This document shows positions 9,619 to 18,228 of a DNA stretch of 64,000 nt, piece by piece. The notes under the pieces were generated by a model, which searched no databases, was not told where the DNA came from, and saw only the letters and a program-made list of their open reading frames with translations. Both the position numbers and the translations under genes were made by a program. Every line of letters begins with the position of its first letter. The first letter of the stretch is position 1. Origin of the DNA: Nitrospira sp. (GTDB lineage: Bacteria > Nitrospirota > Nitrospiria > Nitrospirales > Nitrospiraceae); the NCBI GenBank assembly GCA_030123565.1, contig CP126122.1, positions 1,003,001-1,067,000 on the forward strand, written 5' to 3'.

Positions 9619-11018
9619 AATTCCCCTCCGAGCCGTTCAAGATCAAAGTCGTCGAGCCGATCCGCCGGACCACGCGTGAAGAGCGTGACCGGCTGCTCCG
9701 CGAGGCCGGGTACAACCTCTTCCACGTTCCGGCCGAAAGTGTCTACGTCGATCTTCTCACCGACAGCGGCACCTCCGCCATGAGCGATCACCAATGGGCC
9801 GGCCTGATGCTGGGCGACGAATCCTACGCCGGCAGCAAGAATTACTACCACTTCGAAGAGGTGGTGCGTTCCATCTTCGGCTATCGGTATGTGATCCCCA
9901 CCCACCAGGGACGGATGGCGGAGAATCTTCTGTTCTCGACGGTCGTCAAGCCCGGCATGTCTGTGCTCAACAACATCCATTTCGACACGACGAGGGCCAA
10001 CGTGGAGCACCAGAAGGCGGAGGCGCTCGATCTGGTGATCAAGGAGGCCTACGACCCGCATTGCGACCTGCCCTTCAAGGGCAACATGGACCTCATCCGG
10101 CTGGAAGAAACCATCAACCGCCTGGGCCGTGATCGCATTCCCCTCGCCATGATCACGATCACGAACAACAGCGGCGGCGGCCAGCCTGTGTCCATGGAGA
10201 ATATCCGCCGGACGCGCGAGGTGCTCAACCGTTACGGCATCCCGCTCTTCTTCGATGCCTGCCGCTTCGCGGAAAATTGTTTCTTCATCAAGGAGCGAGA
10301 GGCGGGCTACGGCGACCGGCCGGTGCTGGAGATCGCCAGGGAACTGTTCAGCCATGGCGACGGCTGCACCATGTCGGCCAAAAAGGACGGCCTGGTGAAC
10401 ATCGGCGGATTCCTCAGCCTCAACGACGAGCGTTGGACGCAGGACATCACGAACATGCTGATTCTGGTCGAAGGCTTTCCCACCTACGGCGGTTTGGCCG
10501 GCCGTGATCTCGAAGCGATGGCCAGGGGGCTTGAAGAGGTGCTCGATGAGGAATATTTGCGGTTCCGGATCGGCCAGGTGCGGTATCTGGGCGAACTGTT
10601 GGACGGGGGCGGAGTACCGATTCTCAAGCCGATCGGCGGTCATGCGGTCTACCTCAACGCCAAAGAATTTCTGCCGCACCTTTCCCAAGAGCGGTTCCCG
10701 GCCCAGGCCCTCGCGGTCGCGCTCTACAGGGAGTTCGGCATCCGCGGCGTCGAGATCGGGACTGTCATGTTCGGGAAGCGGGATCCGGCGACGGGACGGC
10801 CCGTTCATCCCGAGCTGGAACTGGTGCGGCTGGCCATCCCCCGGCGCGTCTATACGAACATGCAGATCACCTATGTTGCCGAATCCATCGTTGACTTGTA
10901 CGGACGGCGGGACTCCATCGGTGGATTGCTCATGACCTACGAAGCCCCAGTGCTGCGGCACTTTACGGCGCGTTTTGAAGAGGCGACGCCGGTCGAGAAA
11001 ATTTCTTCGGACCGTTAG
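9615..11018 (+). CDS. tnaA: Tryptophanase (beta-eliminating PLP lyase)
   Basis: PLP-dependent beta-elimination of L-tryptophan to indole, pyruvate and ammonia. The 467-residue protein has full family length; the Schiff-base lysine is Lys257 in SAKKDG. Tryptophanase and tyrosine phenol-lyase are close relatives. The positions that separate them, as I recall them from the E. coli and Citrobacter enzymes, are Asp in HFDTT (Asp124; Thr in the phenol-lyase), Ile in VEIG (Ile381; Arg in the phenol-lyase) and His in LRHFTA (His449; Phe in the phenol-lyase). All three are of the tryptophanase type. The GTG start overlaps the stop of the HTH gene. No tnaC-like leader or permease is seen. Confidence 0.8.
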   Translation: MKFPSEPFKIKVVEPIRRTTREERDRLLREAGYNLFHVPAESVYVDLLTDSGTSAMSDHQWAGLMLGDESYAGSKNYYHFEEVVRSIFGYRYVIPTHQGRMAENLLFSTVVKPGMSVLNNIHFDTTRANVEHQKAEALDLVIKEAYDPHCDLPFKGNMDLIRLEETINRLGRDRIPLAMITITNNSGGGQPVSMENIRRTREVLNRYGIPLFFDACRFAENCFFIKEREAGYGDRPVLEIARELFSHGDGCTMSAKKDGLVNIGGFLSLNDERWTQDITNMLILVEGFPTYGGLAGRDLEAMARGLEEVLDEEYLRFRIGQVRYLGELLDGGGVPILKPIGGHAVYLNAKEFLPHLSQERFPAQALAVALYREFGIRGVEIGTVMFGKRDPATGRPVHPELELVRLAIPRRVYTNMQITYVAESIVDLYGRRDSIGGLLMTYEAPVLRHFTARFEEATPVEKISSDR

Positions 11019-11451
11019 CCGCGCGGCAGGAAATCCGCTTTACAACATCGCAACATCGTCACTTTCGTTCGAAGAGTGCGCGCCCTCTCGATGAAGCGGC
11101 CCGCCCGTTCCGGTCGACAGTTTCTCCGATTCATTCCACCGTTCGAATCTTCAAGAATTCTGTCTCAGCGTGAGCCACGACTCCGGCCCGACGAAAAAAC
11201 TTCACCGGCCTAGGAGCATTTTGCTCCGAGACATGTTATAAGCGAACTTCTTCGCAGGCAACACTATCCAAAGAGATACGTATTGTGTGAACTGCTCATA
11301 GGGCCGGGTATGGATGTGTTTCAGCGAGAAAACACTGTGAGCGCGTGATGCGGCAGGCACGAGAGCGACGGAAGAGCACTGCGATCCGAGAATGTTACGG
11401 GCACAGGTGTGATACACCATGGTGCCTCGTCATCAAGAAGGAGGGGCCTTG
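11019..11451. other. 433-base non-coding interval before the TPS locus
   Basis: No supportable gene. It contains a perfect 6-base inverted repeat with a 3-base loop (GGAGCA TTT TGCTCC, 11213-11227) without a T-run, so it is not a clear terminator; it could be an operator or a weak terminator for tnaA. AT-rich sequence around 11230-11300 is the likely promoter region for the TPS operon, but I cannot fix a -35/-10 pair. Confidence 0.4.
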
Positions 11452-13263
11452 ATGGCTTGTGCGAGGAAAATTTGTGAACCGGTATCGATTGGCCGGCCAT
11501 CGAGCGGTGGACGAAATGTCCTTCATCCAAACGGACTGATCATCGATGGTCCATCCGCTGCCTCGCGACGGTTCCGTCGCGGTCCCTTCATCGGAGGGGT
11601 GTCCATCCTGTTGTTTTGCGCGATGACGTGGTCTGCTCACGCGCAACTTGGGATACCCTTGCCGCCGAAGCCCCCCCAACTGCCCACTGTGCCGCCACCT
11701 GCTCAGCCTCCTGGACTCGAGGTGCCTTCGCCCCGCCCACCGAGCACTCCCGACGCCTCTGCCGCGGGAGCGAAGATCATGGTGAAAGAAATTCAGTTGG
11801 TCGGAAACACGGCCTTTACGGCGCAGCAGATGGCTGAAGTCACGGCGCCCTATACCAATCGAGAATTGACGGCGGAGGATCTGGAAGGGTTACGGCTGGC
11901 GCTCACCTACTACTACATCAATCATGGGTACCTGACGTCGGGGGCGGTGATCCCGGAACAAGACGTGGCCGACGGCATCCTGAGGATGCAGATCATCGAG
12001 GGCAAGTTGACCGAGGTGAATGTGGAGGGCACCAAATGGTTCCGGCCCTCCTATTTCCAGAGTCGTATCAACCTGGCCGCCGGCCCTCCGTTGCATGTCG
12101 GGGTGTTGCAGGACCGGTTGCGTCTGATTCAAGCCAATCCCCGTATCGAACGGGTCAATGCCGAACTCCTTCCCGGATCGGTCATCGGAGAAAATACGCT
12201 CAACGTGAAGGTGACGGAAGCCAATCCCTTCAAGGCCTGGCTGGAGTTCAACAACTACCAATCTCCCGTCGTCGGTGCCGAACAAGGATTCGTGACGCTG
12301 GCCCATCGAAACCTCTTGGGCTTCGGCGACACGCTGAGTCTGCAGTATGGGCGGTCGGCCGGGATCAATCCGATGCTGAACTTTCGTTATGAAGTGCCGG
12401 TGAATGCCCATGACACCACCGTGGCTTTTCAATACCGGCGTTTCGATTTCAAGGTGACGGAAGATCCTTTCGAGGTGCTCGACATCAAGAACAAGGCCGA
12501 GATTTTCGGCTTCTCCGTTCGACATCCGGTCTACCGGACCGTCGAGCAGGAGTTTGCCCTCTCTCTGACAGGTGAGCACGCACGTAATGAGACTCTCGTG
12601 GGCGGAATGCCACAAGAGTTGCTCCTAGGATCGCCGGGCGGGAGGTTTCGGGTGACCTCGCTCCGGTTCGGGCAGGAGTATGCGCGTCGTTCGGCCGAGC
12701 AGGTGTTTTCCGCCCTCTCGCGGTTCTCCGTGGGTATCGGGGCCCTGGGGGCGACCGCCAACGGCGACCCCAATCTTCCAGATGCCCGCTTCTTTTCCTG
12801 GTTGGGCGAGGCCCAGTGGATCAGACAGCTTCCGGTGCTGCGTTCGCAGTTGATCAGCCGAGGGATCGTACAACTGTCGAACGACCATCTGTTCCCGCTC
12901 GAACAGATCGCGGTCGGCGGACGGTACAGCGTGCGCGGGTATCGGGAGTTCACACTCATTCGCGACAATGCCGCCATGGGATCGGTCGAGGTGCGAGTTC
13001 CCGTGTACCAGACGAAGGCCGGGGTGGATACGGTCTTCCTCGCCCCGTTTTTTGATGTCGGTCATGGATGGCAGACCACGGTCAACACTCCCGGCACACC
13101 TCCCAAGACCCTGGCCAGCCTCGGCATCGGCGCGATCTGGAATTTTTGGCGGGGAAGCCGTTTCGAAGTCTATTACGGGAAGCAGTTGAAGCGGTTCGAT
13201 ACCGGTCGGGACAACCTCCAGGACCACGGGGTTCATCTGCAACTGGTCGTGGAGGCGTTTTAG
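11452..13263 (+). CDS. TpsB outer-membrane transporter of two-partner secretion (ShlB/FhaC family)
   Basis: Outer-membrane pore that recognises and exports a partner TpsA protein. The 603-residue product has an N-terminal stretch ending in a signal peptide (RRGPFIGGVSILLFCAMTW, cleavage after AHA), a proline-rich linker (about 65-100), a POTRA domain opening VKEIQLVGNTAFT (about 110-190), a second POTRA-like segment, and a C-terminal 16-strand-type barrel containing the family signature VRGY in GGRYSVRGYREF and ending in aromatic VEAF. ATG 11452 is chosen over 11419 because AAGGAGGGG lies 5 bases upstream. The next gene is its probable substrate. Confidence 0.88.
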   Translation: MACARKICEPVSIGRPSSGGRNVLHPNGLIIDGPSAASRRFRRGPFIGGVSILLFCAMTWSAHAQLGIPLPPKPPQLPTVPPPAQPPGLEVPSPRPPSTPDASAAGAKIMVKEIQLVGNTAFTAQQMAEVTAPYTNRELTAEDLEGLRLALTYYYINHGYLTSGAVIPEQDVADGILRMQIIEGKLTEVNVEGTKWFRPSYFQSRINLAAGPPLHVGVLQDRLRLIQANPRIERVNAELLPGSVIGENTLNVKVTEANPFKAWLEFNNYQSPVVGAEQGFVTLAHRNLLGFGDTLSLQYGRSAGINPMLNFRYEVPVNAHDTTVAFQYRRFDFKVTEDPFEVLDIKNKAEIFGFSVRHPVYRTVEQEFALSLTGEHARNETLVGGMPQELLLGSPGGRFRVTSLRFGQEYARRSAEQVFSALSRFSVGIGALGATANGDPNLPDARFFSWLGEAQWIRQLPVLRSQLISRGIVQLSNDHLFPLEQIAVGGRYSVRGYREFTLIRDNAAMGSVEVRVPVYQTKAGVDTVFLAPFFDVGHGWQTTVNTPGTPPKTLASLGIGAIWNFWRGSRFEVYYGKQLKRFDTGRDNLQDHGVHLQLVVEAF

Positions 13264-13417
13264 CCTTTCGATAAAGGGACGGAGCCGGCTGCAGCCCTGT
13301 TTCTGTGAGTGCGGATCTGGTGTAAAGCCCTACAGAGTTCAGCGTGCCTTGAACTTGTCCGCCGAATTGGAGTAAGAGAGCTGACCGCTTGCTGGATCCG
13401 GCCTAAGGAGGACCACG

Positions 13418-14695
13418 ATGACGTTTCAGACTGTGCGACTCTTCACCGGGATCGCGATTCCCCTTTCGATGCTGTTCGCCCTGGCGACTCCCGCCGTCCC
13501 GCTCCATGCGCAGACGACGAACATCCAGGCCACTCCGGGAGCGATAGGAACGGGAGGTCTCGGCACGTCCGTCAGCACCGTGGGGAATACCACCAACATT
13601 ACGGGGGGGACCAGGCCCGGAAGCGGCCCCAATCTGTTCCACAGCTTCAATCAATTTTCGGTGGGATCTGGCGATGTGGCGGCCTTCATCAATCCCGGCG
13701 GGGTCTCCAACGTCATCAGCCGCGTGATCGGAGGCTCGCCGTCCAATATCAACGGCACCATCCAGGCGCTCAATGCGAACCTGTTTTTCCTCAATCCTTC
13801 CGGCATCGTATTCGGCCCCTCCGCCCATTTGAATGTGTCGGGGTCCGCCTATTTCAGCACGGCCCAGCAACTGCGTCTGAGTGATTCGGTGTTTACGGCC
13901 AATCCGGCTCTTCTGGCCCTTGATGCCAGTCTCTCGGTCGGCAACCCTGTCGCATTCGGTTTCCTCGGGAACGGTCCCTACGGCTCCATTATCCTGTCCT
14001 CCTCCTCCACGTTGCTCCAAACCGGCGCGGTGATCGGCCTGATGGGCGGGCCGATCCAGATCAATGGATCGAAAATTACCGCGCAGCGGATCGTCGTGGG
14101 CAGTACGAACTCCGGGGGCGAAATGAGCGTGCAACCGACGGTCCAAAATCCTTTTGCCGGTGCATCGGGCAATGGACAAATCCAGGCGCAGCCCGGAACG
14201 CTGCTCGCCGCAGGCGGGGGGGGAGTCATCCCTGCGTCGGTGGATTTGCTTCCGAACAACATTACGGTAGCTCCCGGCAATCAGGTGATCACGACGATGA
14301 ATCCCCTGACTCAACGGGTGACCCAAGTCCAGGTAGTAGGGACGAATTTTGCTGCCCTTCCACCGTTTTCTCCCCCTCCCCCCCCGGATGCGGCGGCGAC
14401 CGTCAATACCGTGGCCTTTCTGAATCGCGCGGTCATGGTGCTTCCACAGCAGGCACCGGCTGCACCGCTTCCGTTATTGACCAGCCGTTGCGCAGCGCGG
14501 AAGGGTAGTGAGTTCAGCAGTTTCGTCCAGGCTCCGCGGGATGTGACTCCCGCGCAGCCTGGGACCGCCTTGGCGGCTCCGGTGGTGCTGGAGGAGGTGG
14601 GTGTCGAGACCGGAGCGGGATCTCCGACGGTGCAACTGACGGGACGGCGGAACGTTCCGGCAGTACAAGTCAGCGAGTCATGGCAGGGCTGTTAG
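13418..14695 (+). CDS. Short TpsA-type secreted protein with filamentous-haemagglutinin N-terminal (TPS) domain
   Basis: Probable substrate of the upstream TpsB. A signal peptide ends at ATPAVPLHAQ. Residues about 35-280 form the TPS domain, with the hallmark segments NLFHSFNQFSV and FLNPSGIVFGPSAHLN (the NPNG/NPNL-type motifs). A proline-rich linker (FSPPPPPDA) follows, then a short C-terminal segment starting SRCAARKGSEF, which resembles the conserved end of large cyanobacterial TpsA proteins. At 425 residues it lacks the long beta-helical shaft (typically over 1000 residues). AAGGAGG precedes the ATG at 13418. It lies 154 bases after tpsB and 18 bases before the CHAT gene. Confidence 0.82.
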   Translation: MTFQTVRLFTGIAIPLSMLFALATPAVPLHAQTTNIQATPGAIGTGGLGTSVSTVGNTTNITGGTRPGSGPNLFHSFNQFSVGSGDVAAFINPGGVSNVISRVIGGSPSNINGTIQALNANLFFLNPSGIVFGPSAHLNVSGSAYFSTAQQLRLSDSVFTANPALLALDASLSVGNPVAFGFLGNGPYGSIILSSSSTLLQTGAVIGLMGGPIQINGSKITAQRIVVGSTNSGGEMSVQPTVQNPFAGASGNGQIQAQPGTLLAAGGGGVIPASVDLLPNNITVAPGNQVITTMNPLTQRVTQVQVVGTNFAALPPFSPPPPPDAAATVNTVAFLNRAVMVLPQQAPAAPLPLLTSRCAARKGSEFSSFVQAPRDVTPAQPGTALAAPVVLEEVGVETGAGSPTVQLTGRRNVPAVQVSESWQGC

Positions 14696-14713
14696 TCCGC
14701 CAAGGAGGATGTC

Positions 14714-17203
14714 ATGCCGACTTTCGGTAAGCTCGGTAAGAAGGTGATGGACGCCTGCGTAAGCAGAGAGACCATGCCGATCATGCCGTCCACACGGCGC
14801 CTTCCCCTGACCCTGAAAATTGTGTTGTGGGGGGCAGGATTTTTGGCGCTGACCTGGCTGGTCTGGCCCCACGTTGGGGCGGCAGATGAGATGCAGTCGG
14901 GCCAAAATCCTTCCATCGCGTCACCTGAGCAGGAAATGCAACGGGGGAAGTCGCGTTTCCAGCAGGGGAGCTTTGCGCAGGCGGCCGTCCATTGGATGGA
15001 CGCCGCCCGCCTGTATGAAGAACGCGGACAGCCGAAAGAACAATGTCAGGCGTTGATCAATCTGGCACATGCCTTTCAACAAGAGGGCCAGATCCGCCGG
15101 GCTCAGGGAACCTTGCAGACGGCTCTCAAGCTCTCGGAGCAGACAGGCAAGCGGCTCCTGACCGCCACGATTCTCGGCCAGCTCGGAAATACGGCGCATG
15201 TCTTGGGGAAAGAGGAGATCGCAACGGAACATTTGACCAAAGCGCTGACGCTCGCCCGCGAGGAAAATCGTTCAGAACTGGTCGCGGCTCTCCTCAACGA
15301 TTTAGGGAATTCCCTGAGCGCCCGCCAACAGTTCGCCGAAGCGATCGACGTCTATGCGGAGAGCCGGAGCCTCGCGGTTGAGACGAATCAACTCCCCCTC
15401 GCCATGACGGCTCAGGTGAACGGTGCGACGGCTTTGTTGCAGAACCAACAGGTGAGTGAAGCGCAACGACAGTTCGATCAAGCCTGGCAGACCGCGCAAT
15501 CGCTTCCGGATAGTCGTGCCAAGACGGCCGGGATGTTGAACGTCGCCCTGGGCTATCAAGACCTTCATGCGGCCGTAGCGACATCGCGGCAGGGGGTGGC
15601 GAAGAAGCAGGATGCGGGCAAGGCGCGCACGACCGAGGGCCAGCCATCCGCCGTGATGGGAGGTCCGCTGCTCCGGCGTTCCGCCGAGGTGTTGACTGCG
15701 GCAGGCGACGTAGCCACCAGGATCGGGGATGCCAGGGGGCAGTCCTATGCCTGGGGCTATCTGGGTGAGCTGCTTGAAAAGGAGCATCGCCAGGCTGAAG
15801 CCTTGGAGTATTCACGAAAGGCCTCCTTTGCGGCCCAGCAGGTGAATGCGCCTGAATCGCTCTATCGATGGCAGTGGCAGGCTGCACGGTTGTTGAAAGC
15901 CGAAGGCAAGGAGGACGAGGCGTTGGAGGCCTACCAGCGCGCCGTGACGTTGCTGAAGCCGATCCGATACGAATACTCCGTCGGGTATCAGGGACGGCAC
16001 CACTCGTTTTACGATTCCGTGGCGCCGCTCTTCGTCGAATATGAGGATGTGCTGTTGCGGCGGGCGTCGGCGTCGAAGACTCCCGAGCAGAGCGAACAGT
16101 GGCTGGTTCGGGTCAAGGACACGGTCGAGAATTCCTATGCGGCAGAGTTAGAGGACTATTTTCAGGACGATTGCGTCGCAACGGCGCGAAGCCAGCGCCG
16201 CGACGGTACGCTTCCTCCCCATACCGCCGTGGTCTACCCCATTTCTCTGCCGGATCGACTCGAATTGGTGGTGGAAACAGCGGATGGTCTCAAGCAAGTC
16301 GGGGTGCCGGTCAAAGGCGACAGGTTGACGAAGGAAATTCGAACCTTCAGGCAGCTGATTCAAGATCCTCGATCGCAGAACTACCTGCCTTCGGCACAGA
16401 CCTTGTACGGATGGTTGGTCGCGCCGCTGCAACCAGGTCTGCAGGCGGCCGGGATTACTACTCTGGTGGTGGTGCCGGATGGAGCGCTTCGGACGATTCC
16501 GATCGGGGCGTTGCACGACGGTAAGCAGTTCGTGGTGGACAAGTTCGCGGTCGCCGTCACGCCGAGCATGGAGTTGGTCGATTTCAATCCCGCCCAGCGC
16601 CGCAAGGGAACATTGCTGTCCGTCGGTTTGACCGAATCCGTCGAGGGGGTCGCGGCTCCGTTGTACGTAGAAAGCGAAGTCCAGGCCGTCAGGACGCTCT
16701 ATGGAGGGAAGCTGCTGATGAACAAGCAGTTTTCCGCACCTATCCTGGAACAGGAGATCAAGGATCAGGGGGTGGGCATCGTGCATGTCGCTTCCCACAC
16801 CGTCATTGGAAACGATGCGAAGGAATCGTTTGTGCTCGCCCATGACGGCAAGATTTCCATGGACCGATTGTCGCAACTGGTCGGGTTGCAACAGTATCGG
16901 CAGCAGCCGTTGGACCTGCTGACCCTCAGTGCCTGTGAGACCGCTGCGGATGACGACCGCGCAGGCCTCGGTTTGACGGGGGTGGCGGTCAAGACCGGGG
17001 CGAGGACTGCCCTCGCGAGTCTCTGGGTGACGGAAAACGAATCGACATCGGAACTGATCTCGGAGTTCTATCGACAGTTGCAGGATCCGGCGGTGACCAA
17101 AGCCGTGGCCTTGCAACGGGCTCAGCAGAAGATTCTTGCCCAGCGTGGTCGCAGCCACCCCAGCTATTGGGCCTCGTTTCTCCTGATCAATAACTGGATG
17201 TGA
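14714..17203 (+). CDS. TPR-CHAT domain protein, caspase-like peptidase
   Basis: The 829-residue protein has an N-terminal hydrophobic segment (KIVLWGAGFLALTWLVW) that could be a signal peptide or anchor, tetratricopeptide repeats over about residues 75-420 (ALINLAHAFQQEGQIRRAQ and similar), and a C-terminal CHAT domain (about 540-829). The caspase-type dyad is present: His695 in HVASH and Cys741 in LSACETA. The domain ends with the family-typical SYWASFLLINNW. AAGGAGG lies 5 bases before the ATG. CHAT genes beside TPS genes are familiar from cyanobacteria; processing or quality control of the secreted partner is my inference. Confidence 0.87.
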   Translation: MPTFGKLGKKVMDACVSRETMPIMPSTRRLPLTLKIVLWGAGFLALTWLVWPHVGAADEMQSGQNPSIASPEQEMQRGKSRFQQGSFAQAAVHWMDAARLYEERGQPKEQCQALINLAHAFQQEGQIRRAQGTLQTALKLSEQTGKRLLTATILGQLGNTAHVLGKEEIATEHLTKALTLAREENRSELVAALLNDLGNSLSARQQFAEAIDVYAESRSLAVETNQLPLAMTAQVNGATALLQNQQVSEAQRQFDQAWQTAQSLPDSRAKTAGMLNVALGYQDLHAAVATSRQGVAKKQDAGKARTTEGQPSAVMGGPLLRRSAEVLTAAGDVATRIGDARGQSYAWGYLGELLEKEHRQAEALEYSRKASFAAQQVNAPESLYRWQWQAARLLKAEGKEDEALEAYQRAVTLLKPIRYEYSVGYQGRHHSFYDSVAPLFVEYEDVLLRRASASKTPEQSEQWLVRVKDTVENSYAAELEDYFQDDCVATARSQRRDGTLPPHTAVVYPISLPDRLELVVETADGLKQVGVPVKGDRLTKEIRTFRQLIQDPRSQNYLPSAQTLYGWLVAPLQPGLQAAGITTLVVVPDGALRTIPIGALHDGKQFVVDKFAVAVTPSMELVDFNPAQRRKGTLLSVGLTESVEGVAAPLYVESEVQAVRTLYGGKLLMNKQFSAPILEQEIKDQGVGIVHVASHTVIGNDAKESFVLAHDGKISMDRLSQLVGLQQYRQQPLDLLTLSACETAADDDRAGLGLTGVAVKTGARTALASLWVTENESTSELISEFYRQLQDPAVTKAVALQRAQQKILAQRGRSHPSYWASFLLINNWM

Positions 17204-17241
17204 AGCTGGGTCGACGGTCGATGCGGGGTGGAAAGGAACGG

Positions 17242-17268
17242 AGGGCGGTCGTTGTGACCTGCCGCCCT
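17242..17268. terminator. Hairpin between convergent CHAT and Lon-like genes
   Basis: A 7-base stem AGGGCGG/CCGCCCT (17242-17248 with 17262-17268) separates the two convergent genes and overlaps the stop codon of the minus-strand gene. There is no clear T-run on either side, so a bidirectional attenuating or terminating role is only possible, not shown. Confidence 0.3.
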
Positions 17269-17950
17269 ATAACTTCTTGCCCGTCATGATCTCGTAGGCT
17301 TCTTCGATCGTGTCCACTTCACGGACCAGCACCCTCGATTCGAGGCTCAGGGCGACGCGGTTGATCCTGGGGGCATAAAATTGGCCTCGCGGGACCAGAA
17401 GGACCCGGTATCCGGCGCGGGCCGCCGCCGTCGTTTTTTCGGGCACCTGTCCCACCTGACCGATTCGACCGTCGGCTTCCAACGTCCCGGTGATCGTGAT
17501 TTCCTGGATCAGGGGATCTCCCTTGAGCAGGGCGAGAAAACCGATGGCCAAGGCGGCTTCCGCAGTCGAACCTTCCGCGCTCAGCGGTCCGGAAAATGTG
17601 GCGTAGAGGGATAGGGTGCCGGTCGGGTGAATCGAGGGCGTGAGGCGCTCGACCGCGAACCGGAAGGCTCGTTGAATCGATCCCATCCCGACTCCCCGGA
17701 CCGGAACCTGACTCCGTCCCCAGCGCAGGGCCACCGGATCCGGTTGGCCGCCTTCATCCCATTTCATCACGAACGTCGGGAAGCCCAGCTGATCGTCCAT
17801 ATAGGTCGCCACGGAAATGGGCACCGTGACCGTTCGGCCGGCAAGGGCAACGGATGGAAGCAGCGCCAGAAGACCAGCCAGTGCTCCGGCGGCGGCGGCG
17901 ATCAGAGGTGAGAGCGGGTACGAGCGGTTGTTGGCGGTTTGTGTGTGCAT
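17267..17950 (-). CDS. Exported Lon-like (S16-type) Ser/Lys protease domain protein
   Basis: The 227-residue protein has a signal peptide (LIAAAAGALAGLLALLPSV, cleavage near ALAG), then a region resembling the Lon proteolytic fold: GPLSAEGSTAEAALAIGFLAL with the likely nucleophile Ser128, TGTLEADGRIGQVGQVPEK with the likely general base Lys172, and RVLLVPRGQ. There is no AAA+ domain, so it would act alone in the periplasm. It faces the TPS-CHAT operon from the other strand. Substrates are unknown. Activity depends on the Ser/Lys assignment, which I made by motif comparison only. Confidence 0.75.
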   Translation of the reverse strand: MHTQTANNRSYPLSPLIAAAAGALAGLLALLPSVALAGRTVTVPISVATYMDDQLGFPTFVMKWDEGGQPDPVALRWGRSQVPVRGVGMGSIQRAFRFAVERLTPSIHPTGTLSLYATFSGPLSAEGSTAEAALAIGFLALLKGDPLIQEITITGTLEADGRIGQVGQVPEKTTAAARAGYRVLLVPRGQFYAPRINRVALSLESRVLVREVDTIEEAYEIMTGKKL

Positions 17951-18228
17951 GAATCAAGTCTAGATGAGGGTCGTGGTTTGTCAAATCGATCCGGCCCGCA
18001 GTTCTGAGCCTGTGACGTCTGCCTTTGCCCGTCGAGTGCACGGGTCGAACAAGCGGCGACAAAATCAGAGGTCTTTCCACCATGGAGAGATTCCCCTACT
18101 GGAATCTTGATGCAGCCAGCCGTTCCACTTCCGGATGCCTCCCGCACCCTGCGCGTGGTACTCTTGGGCCGCTTCACGTTCGACCGTGGTTGATTCACTG
18201 ATTGTGCTGTCGTCCACCGAGGAGTCCG

